Shown here one piece after another: positions 57,120 to 64,000 of a DNA stretch of 64,000 nt (position 1 is the first letter of the stretch; every line of letters starts with the position of its first letter). The stretch comes from Paguma larvata (taxonomy: Eukaryota > Chordata > Mammalia > Carnivora > Viverridae). The stretch covers positions 76,233,312 through 76,297,311 of the forward strand of contig CM057826.1 in NCBI GenBank assembly GCA_030068075.1. Direction: 5' to 3'. Position numbers and translations under genes: made by a program. The notes under the pieces were generated by a model that did no database searches, was not told the origin of the DNA, and worked only from the letters and a program-made list of their open reading frames with translations.

Positions 57120-59019
57120 GCTTCTCTCTCTCTCTCTGTCACTCGCTTGCTCACTAGACACTAATAAAGAAGCATCTAGACACAATAGCCACTGGTAACC
57201 ATCTGGCAGCCAAAAGAAAGAGTATCCATCCTAATAGGAAGTTGACCCTGAGGATGACAGTAAAGAAAAAGCATTAACCTGCATACTTAATATTATTTAC
57301 TTTAACTATTAGTTACATCATGTGTGGAGACTTCCCAACTTTTGGACTTTCACTTAAATCGGAAAAAAGTCCTCATTTTTAACCACCTTAAGCTGAATTT
57401 TTTTTATCTACTTTCAACCTCAAATATATGAATGATAAACAAACAATAGGGTATATAAGAAGCAATAATGGTTTTCTTACAGGCTATGAAAAAGTTCTGG
57501 TGCTGTCTCCACTCAATCACCTAGTCACAGTGCATCCAATGATATAACAGCAACAATGACATGTAACAAATCCTGAAATAATCAAGAAAAATTAATGTTT
57601 TACAGAGTGTAATTTCATTGGATACTATTTCTTAACTGGTAGGAGGTTCTACAACTTTAATTTTTAAATAAGAGTGTACTTGCTATTCAAAGTAAATAAT
57701 ACTTGATATTCTAAACAAATATTTAGCTCTTATGATGTCAGTAGGTTAGAGAACTTCAGGGGCAAAAATCTGCCTTCATTTATCAGGGCTAGGCTGCTAC
57801 TGAATCATTCATTGTTCCTAGCTAAAATATCAAGGGGTAAGCAACAGAGAAAGGTCTTTAATCCCATGCACACGTGTGTTTTAATATCATTGTACACATG
57901 TAGACAGAGGGTGGGAAACAGGAACCAAAACTGTCTCTGGTGTTCAAATATTGTTATTTCTCTTACTCAGGGAAGGATCAATGTCGAGAAGCAAATATTC
58001 AACTCAGAAACACAGTGACCCTTCACAAGTAGCTGGAATTAGCACAAAGGAAAAAGATACCAAAACAGTGGTTTTTGGCATTTGATGCCCAAAAAAGTTT
58101 AGGTAAAGTTCGAATTCACAACCTTGTTCAACAACTCCCTTACAAAGAAATAATGTGATGAATGTGTACCCTAAAGTAGAACTGATGGTACTAATCTTGA
58201 ATGCTTAAACTATGTTTGTGGTTCCACTTGTAGGAATGTTGCTTGCACCTTCCTAAAGCTCAAGAACCAGATTCTAACTGGGAAAATATTTTCAACGTAA
58301 TTCAATAGGTCTTTGAGGTCCAGGAGAATAACTTGTTTAATACTCTTTTTGCTGGGGACTTGTTTAAATGGGGACTTGACTGCAAAAATAAAGCCTAATA
58401 AATAAAGTTCTAAGTAAGAATTCAAAACATTGCCTAAAATATATCCTTTTAATTTGTATCCAAAATACTCCTTTTGCTTTTTTTGAAGGAGCGTTCCTCC
58501 TGTATGCCATTCAGGATAGGCAGGAGAAAGCTAGAAGAGTAATATTGGTGTCTAGGGGAAGGGGGCTTTTCAAGGCTGACTGAATTTATTACTGAACCCT
58601 GATTCCCACCCAGTCTCAACACCTCCATCTTCAGCTTGCTTCTGCTGTCAATGCCTTTTTTTTTTTCAACTATACGATGTTAGGGAGAACATTGTCTACA
58701 ACTACTTTTACAGACTATACGGTGAAATATTGTTTTTTTTTTCTATCAAATAATAGGCAGAAAATAATAACCAAATAATACAAACACATTGACAAAAATT
58801 TGAAGGGATATCACAAAACTTGAAAGAAATATCTGTATACATTGTTTCTATTTTGGCAGAGCCATAAATAAACCAAGAAATGAAGAAAATGGTGCTATTT
58901 TGAGAGGTCACTGGCTTTTCTCTCATCTCCAAGATTTAGTTAAAATAAATTCACACCATCAGTAAACAGCCAGACACCCCTACATGCAATCTGATCTTAG
59001 TTCATGAATTTATCATTGT

Positions 59020-59760
59020 TTGTCTACCTACTGTGACAAAGTTTCCTAATCGGTCTAGGTGCCTCCTATCTCCCATTTTCCCAGTCCATACATTATAATA
59101 CTCAAATGATCTGTCTAAAACACTTACTAGGGATGCCTGGGTGGCTCAGTCGGTTGAGCGTCCGACTTGAGCTCAGGTCATGATCTCACCATTCCCGAGT
59201 TCGAGCCCCACGTGGGGCTCTGGGCTGACAGCTCAGAGCCTGAAGCCTGTTTCAGATTCTGTGTCTCCCTCTCTGTCTCTGCCCCTCCCCGACTTGTGCT
59301 CTGTCTCTCTCTCTCAAAAATAAATGAACATTAAAAAAATAATAAAATAATAAATAAAATGCTTATTACTCACTTACTTTAAAAACTTAAATGACTTTTC
59401 ACTGCCAAAACAAATCCAAGCCTTTTCCATGCAGTTGCCCTGTTTTTCATTATCTTCCCCTCCCTAACTTCTTTAGCTTCATTTCCTACCTTTTCTTGGT
59501 TGTATTTAATATTTCATAAATTTCTAATTAGCTGCATGTCTCCACATGTTTGATCATCTTTTGATGTCTCTTAACATTGCTGGCCATGCTGACCCAATAC
59601 TTGGCTTTAATTCTTCCTGGAAAACTAGTTTTAAATGCGTCTATAGATGCTTCAAAGCCCATAAATGTGTCTCGATTTCTCTGATACCCTCTTTAGCAAA
59701 TCCTGGAAGACTTAAGTGTCTTTCAGAAAACTGAAACAATATTTATGCCCTTTATAATCT
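59020..59760 (+). mobile_element. L2 LINE fragment, sense, split by a SINE
   Basis: CTAATCGGTCTAGGTGCCTC, ATTTTCCCAGTCCATACATT and GATCTGTCTAAAACACTTAC are upstream L2 blocks. After the SINE, TTAAAAACTTAAATGACTTT, TCACTGCCAAAACAAATCCA, AGCCTTTTCCATGCAGTTGC, CTTCCCCTCCCTAACTTCTT and GGCCATGCTGACCCAATAC continue in L2 order (acttaaaaccctccaatggctccc, ataaaatccaaactcctta, tgatctggcccctgcctacctctcc). No frame is kept. Confidence 0.7.
59130..59354 (+). mobile_element. Young CAN-SINE, sense, inside L2
   Basis: The best-preserved copy in the window: GGGATGCCTGGGTGGCTCAG head, GTCGGTTGAGCGTCCGACTT, CTCAGGTCATGATCTCACCA, GAGTTCGAGCCCCACGTGG, GCTGACAGCTCAGAGCCTGA, CTCCCTCTCTGTCTCTGCCC and AAAAATAAATGAACATTAAA tail. 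TAAAACACTTACTA (59116-59129) and TAAAATGCTTATTA (59355-59368) are the likely target duplication. Low divergence suggests a recent insertion. Confidence 0.96.
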
Positions 59761-60575
59761 CAAAAACTTACTATATGTGCTAAACACTGGGTCACATATA
59801 GTATTTAAATGTTAAATATCAAAGTGTTCTACTTCAATGAAAAAAATGTCTATTATCATTAGGCTGTCATTAATTACATAGACTATTAAGATGATTGAAA
59901 TAAAGCTCGATTAATTTTTATGTTGTTTACTGTACCTTGTCCAATTCATCACAATAGGAAGATGCTTGCTGGAATCCTATCACATTGTATACAGTGACAA
60001 AACTATCATGATAGTCAGAGTAAGAAAATTACCAAATTCTTGAGAAGATCTTCAAGATCATCTCCTATAATCCCTTCCTTTACTAAGGTTCAAAAGGTGA
60101 TATGAAATACCCAAGATAAGATGGTTAATTAAAGACAAAGCCAACAATGGATTTCTTATTTTCCCAGTCCTAATATGTCTCACTCATCTTCGGTTTTAGA
60201 TACACTTGAACATATAACCCTTCTCCAAATGCCATCTTAGACCCTATTATCTAGTTCTTTATTCATAAGCCTTTCTTAAAACCACCTTGGCTTTGTCTCA
60301 CTGAGAAAAGTCTAGCTTAAAACTTGGTCTTAAGTGAATGCAACAGTACTTATTTTAAGTGCTTGAAGATATATAAGAACATACAAAGATTTTTTCCGAT
60401 ACAGTCTGCTTATTTTTGATGAAGGATTAACTATCTTCACAGGATTTTATAAATTTCATAGTTGTCTTAAATTCAAGACTTCTGTTACAAACATAGAACT
60501 AGAATCATACATAAGAGTTTTGAGAAATGAATTCACTGAGTTTGTCTATTTCTGGGCATGTGCATATGGGGTGTG
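59761..60575. other. No recognised gene
   Basis: AT-rich sequence. The part 60040-60130 faintly resembles a MIR but is too diverged to call. Confidence 0.45.
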
Positions 60576-61492
60576 GGTTTGTGTGTATATTTACAATTTG
60601 AAACTTTTTCCTTTCTTCTCTTGACTTCCAGTCTACTCAGCTCCCATTATTATACACAACTACCTATGTAGGTTTCAACTAGGGAAATATTCCAAAGATC
60701 TTATGCAGATTCATGACTGCATGCACATAAACACACGTTTTCATTATCACAGTGTTTACATGCTAAGTACCATTCTTCACTTTGCTCTTTTTACATAATG
60801 TATCTTGGTGATCTTTCGGTAATAGTAGATAGAGAGTTGTTTTTACCTTTTTATTTTGCACAATATTCTGCGTGATATGGCAGTATCAGAAATTACTTAA
60901 AGCAGTCAAAACTTATGAACAATTAGGTTGTTTGCAATCTTTCATTATCACATCAAATAAACTTGTTTAACTTCATGGCGTGTATATATTAATATGTCTA
61001 TAAGATAAATTCTCTAAAGTTGAGTAACTAAGTTAAAGGATATGAGCACTAGGGATTTTGATACTGCCCAGTTTCCCTCTGTTCGAGCTGCATAATACAT
61101 ACTGCCACACCAGTAAGTGAAAATGCTTGGTTCTTCACATGCCCTTGACACAGTTATCAAACTTGAATGATTTTCCCTATCTTATACATGAAAAGATGTT
61201 ATTTGTGTCTTCTGAGACTGCCTTTGTCTTGTATTAGAAATAAAGTTGAATAATTTTTTTCAGATATTTAAGAAATTTTTTTCTATGAGTCATCAATGCA
61301 TAATACCCTTTGCCCACTTTACTGTTAGGTGGTTGATTTTTTTTTCATATTTTATTTTTGTTCAATTGTTGGTATTAAAGAAATAAATATTTTTTCCCAA
61401 CAGTATGACCTGTAAATATTTTTATTATGTGTATCTTGAATTTGCAGTTTTTACCAGACAAAAATTTTTGTTTATGATAAAATACATCCATG

Positions 61493-61521
61493 TTTTTTAA
61501 ATGCTTATTTACTTATTTTGT

Positions 61522-61556
<35 letters not shown>

Positions 61557-61711
61557 CATGTGCACATGAGTGGGGAAAGAGCAAAGGAAAAGGGAGATAG
61601 AGAATCCCAAGCAGGCTCTATCCTGTCAGCACAGAGTCCAACATGAGGCTCGATCCCATGACCTGAGCAGAAATCGAGTCAGACGCTTAACCAACTAAAA
61701 CACCCAGGTAT
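61493..61711 (-). mobile_element. CAN-SINE, antisense, with (AG)n expansion
   Basis: TTTTTTAAATGCTTATTTAC tail, an (AG)14 run at 61525-61553, AGAATCCCAAGCAGGCTCTA, TCCTGTCAGCACAGAGTCCA, CATGACCTGAGCAGAAATCG and AACTAAAACACCCAGGTATC. It lies inside an older antisense L1. Confidence 0.93.
61525..61553. repeat. (AG)n microsatellite
   Basis: Twenty-nine bases of AG dinucleotide repeat within the body of a SINE; likely to vary in length. Confidence 0.92.
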
Positions 61712-61900
61712 CTTTAGAAAAGCTTTTCCTATACCAAATGTACTTACTCCATGGTTTCTTCTGGTATTTTTATGGGGTCATATTTTAATGTAAATATTTG
61801 ATCCATTTATAATTTATTCTGAAGTGAGGTATGCGACTGTTCTTGTGAGATATAACAAAGAACGCAAATAGGCATTATTTCCAGTATTTGCCAATCTGTG

Positions 61901-64000
61901 GGCTAATGTTACTTGCAAGGATTTGTCTCTTCTAATAGCCTCATTTTAGGAAATCAACTGAGAGACTATTTAATAGAAATGCTGGAAAAATTCTATTTAT
62001 GTGGATGCATTGTCCATTAGATCTAAACAGCCATAGTCAGGTCTACATCCAGCGTTAGGAGCACTATTATACTTTCTATCTATAGGAACAAGGACATCAA
62101 CACAACGTAAACCCAAATCAGCCCACAACTAGCCCAGTTTTGTATTACTATTATCACTTCAATTTTGCTATATTCTCCAAGGTATAGTGTAAATATTTAC
62201 ATAAACACAAACTGACAAAAAAAAAAACTTAGTAAACTTTCCAATTTTCATTGTTTAGAACCTTTAACTGCCAAAACCACCATAATAGTGAATTATAAAA
62301 CTAATCGTGAAGCACCAAGTCTTATAGAAAGCATAGTATTTACATTTTGCTGAAACAAAACCAACAACAATAACAAGCACTGTTTGCAAGCCCCTAAAAC
62401 TAAATAGTTGTTGAAATGTTATCGGAAAAACAATGAAAGGTGCTTCTTAATCAGAACACATTTTTATTCCCTTCGATAAATAAGGGCAAAACATTCAAGA
62501 TATGCAAGTTAGCTATTTTGATACCAAGTGAGAGAATGATAAATGCTTCCTGTTTCTTATCCACTTTCTATCGTTTCAAAATTCAGCAGCATGATTTGGC
62601 AACAAGGAGTAGAACTGTGTAGTTAGCAAAGAGTGGTCTATAAACAAAAATGGAAAAGAATGGAAATTCTTAAATAGGTTACTGCCAAAGTAAACAAAAA
62701 AAATTAAAGAAAATGTCTCCATAATCATATTATTCATGAGCTCTTGGTATGCTGCCATTTGAAATCATTAAGTATTTCTTCTTTTAACTGAGGGGAAAGG
62801 ATAACACAAGTTTATATATTCCTGAAACAACAGTTTGTAAGTGAAGACAAGTAGTTTTCCTCTTCTGACAGCTACTTCATGTTCAAAGAATCAGAGAAGG
62901 TAGAAAGGCAATTTTTCATGTTGTAGCATTTCAGATTAAACAAGTAAATTGGTACCTTTGTGCTGTTGATTCTCTGGTGGAGCCAAAGTGTCAAATGCAT
63001 CTTGACTCTGTACATCGATTTTTAAAACAATAAGAATATCTTACAAGGACCATTGGAAGCTTGCACTTTAAGGTTTATATACAAGAAAAGAACATTTGCA
63101 GGAGGCAGAGAAAAACATTTATTCTCTGGAGAGGAGGTCTGTGACTGACAGCAAAGCACTACAAAAAACAGAAAATTTTTAGCTTTTTTGTGAAGCTTTC
63201 AGAGAGCTCAGATGTAAATGAGTTTGCAATGTCTGTGTATGTAAGTAATGAAGCATGCCTTTATCTTGTTTAGCATTTTTCATTTAAAAAAAGATTGGTC
63301 AGTTGGGAAATATTAATTATTGTTTTCTAAATTAATAATATACTACCAATATTTAATATTTGAGTATCTTCATTTGGCAATTCTAAGTAAAATGTCTGCA
63401 CATAAACACTTGTCTTCAAAATTCAAGAAAATATGTTACCATAAAACTTAATTCTGTGGATTTATTTTCTCTCTCAATTTAAATATGCTCCTCATATGTG
63501 CCAGTTTTTTTTTCAAGTTCTAGTGGTTCAAATATAATATCACATACTTCCAATCACTGAATAGAAGAATTAAAAATCTCTAGAGACAACTGATATTCCA
63601 ATCCTTTTTTAGAAGATCATAAAAGAAATCAAGATGCTGAAATTCTTAAGACTGTGAGAGCTATACAGAACAAAAATAATGTAATAACATGAATAAAATA
63701 AAGATAATGTAAAAAAAATAAATCAGGTGTAATATATCTACCTACCATCTTTGTCTTTTGGATACTGGCAGCTTGGATGTAGGTTATAGAAGACAAAGGT
63801 AGTCAGAGACAAGAAAATTTAAGAAAATAAGGATTTAACCACACTGATTTTCAGATGAAGAAACAGACCTAGTGTTAAAATAAGTCAACAGTATATTGGC
63901 CAAAAAAACTGCTTCTTCAACAGAGATAAAGCACAAGAATAAATATAAATGACAGAGTAGTAAATATTCAGGAAAGGAGACCACTTAGACAAAGTGCCCC
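61901..64000. other. AT-rich tail of the window, no gene recognised
   Basis: No exon, RNA gene or confident repeat. Two short overlapping frames (62440-62622 plus and 62576-62758 minus) have no motif. The stretch 62900-63240 is repeat-free and could be unique sequence of interest, but nothing distinguishes it. Confidence 0.45.

Larger units (their letters stand above)
55905..59019. other. Long AT-rich stretch without recognised genes
   Basis: Contains the longest ATG-started frame of the window (56245-56706, 153 codons), discussed under rejected items. It also has a TA/CA microsatellite at 56529-56590 and an A-run of 27 at 57093-57119 followed by a CT-rich strip. No exon or repeat family is confidently recognised. 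Confidence 0.5.
60576..61900 (-). mobile_element. Old L1 (L1M/HAL1-type), antisense, with a SINE inside
   Basis: TTCACTTTGCTCTTTTTACA, TAATGTATCTTGGTGATCTT, AGGTTGTTTGCAATCTTTCA, ATTCTCTAAAGTTGAGTAAC, TGATACTGCCCAGTTTCCCT, CACACCAGTAAGTGAAAATG and TTATACATGAAAAGATGTTA. These match the order of old antisense L1 ends (tgtttgcagtttttcac, tagaagtggaattgctgg, tgccaaattgccctccaa, ccaccagcagtgtatgag, taggtgaaaaatggtatc). The SINE at 61493-61711 interrupts it, and L1-like sequence resumes at about 61712. All frames are broken. Confidence 0.7.

Overview
This window is mammalian, non-coding nuclear DNA, almost certainly from a cat-family carnivore. The evidence is about twenty copies of the carnivore tRNA-Lys-derived SINE (CAN-SINE, SINEC_Fc-like: a head reading GGGGCGCCTGGGTGGCTC, an internal GAGTTCGAGCCCC B-box, a CT-rich stretch and an AATAAA-type tail), together with carnivore-type L1 3' ends. 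Base composition is AT-rich. I find no exon, tRNA, rRNA, CRISPR array, operon or other gene I can defend. The longest ATG-initiated reading frame, 153 codons at 56245-56706, looks like chance AT-rich sequence containing a microsatellite. The window is best described as intergenic or deep-intronic sequence built from nested transposable elements.

Layout. 1-20 kb: mostly unrecognised AT-rich sequence with scattered CAN-SINEs, old L2 and L1 remnants, an antisense 5'-truncated L1 (about 14.0-14.4 kb) and an antisense MaLR (MLT1-type) LTR (about 19.2-19.6 kb). 20-28 kb: MIR pieces, several L1 3' ends of different ages (about 21.2-21.8, 24.2, 25.6-26.1 and 26.2-26.5 kb), three SINEs, and a recent 124-bp tandem duplication that copies the head of a SINE. 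28-38 kb: MIR remnants, two of which were entered by CAN-SINEs at the same internal motif. 38-43 kb: a dense cluster of SINEs, old antisense L1 and LTR pieces. 45-48 kb: L2, L1 3' end and SINEs. 49-54 kb: the most structured region. It holds a younger sense L1 with a large internal deletion, broken again by an antisense LTR; then a gammaretrovirus-like solo LTR; then a second solo LTR of the same family as the first but in the opposite orientation, with an exact 6-bp target duplication. 54-64 kb: a MaLR LTR pair, L2, another SINE, an old antisense L1 and unrecognised AT-rich sequence.

There is no gene-to-gene interplay to describe. What the window offers is an insertion history: MIR, L2, MaLR and old L1 first; then L1 and endogenous-retrovirus LTRs; then CAN-SINEs on top. 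Repeat family names are from recognition of consensus features, not from a database search. Boundaries are exact only where target-site duplications are quoted. No previously undescribed functional system was found. The observations most worth checking are the inverted LTR pair around a third LTR (51.1-54.0 kb), the 124-bp duplication (25.0-25.3 kb), and the shared SINE insertion motif in two MIR copies.
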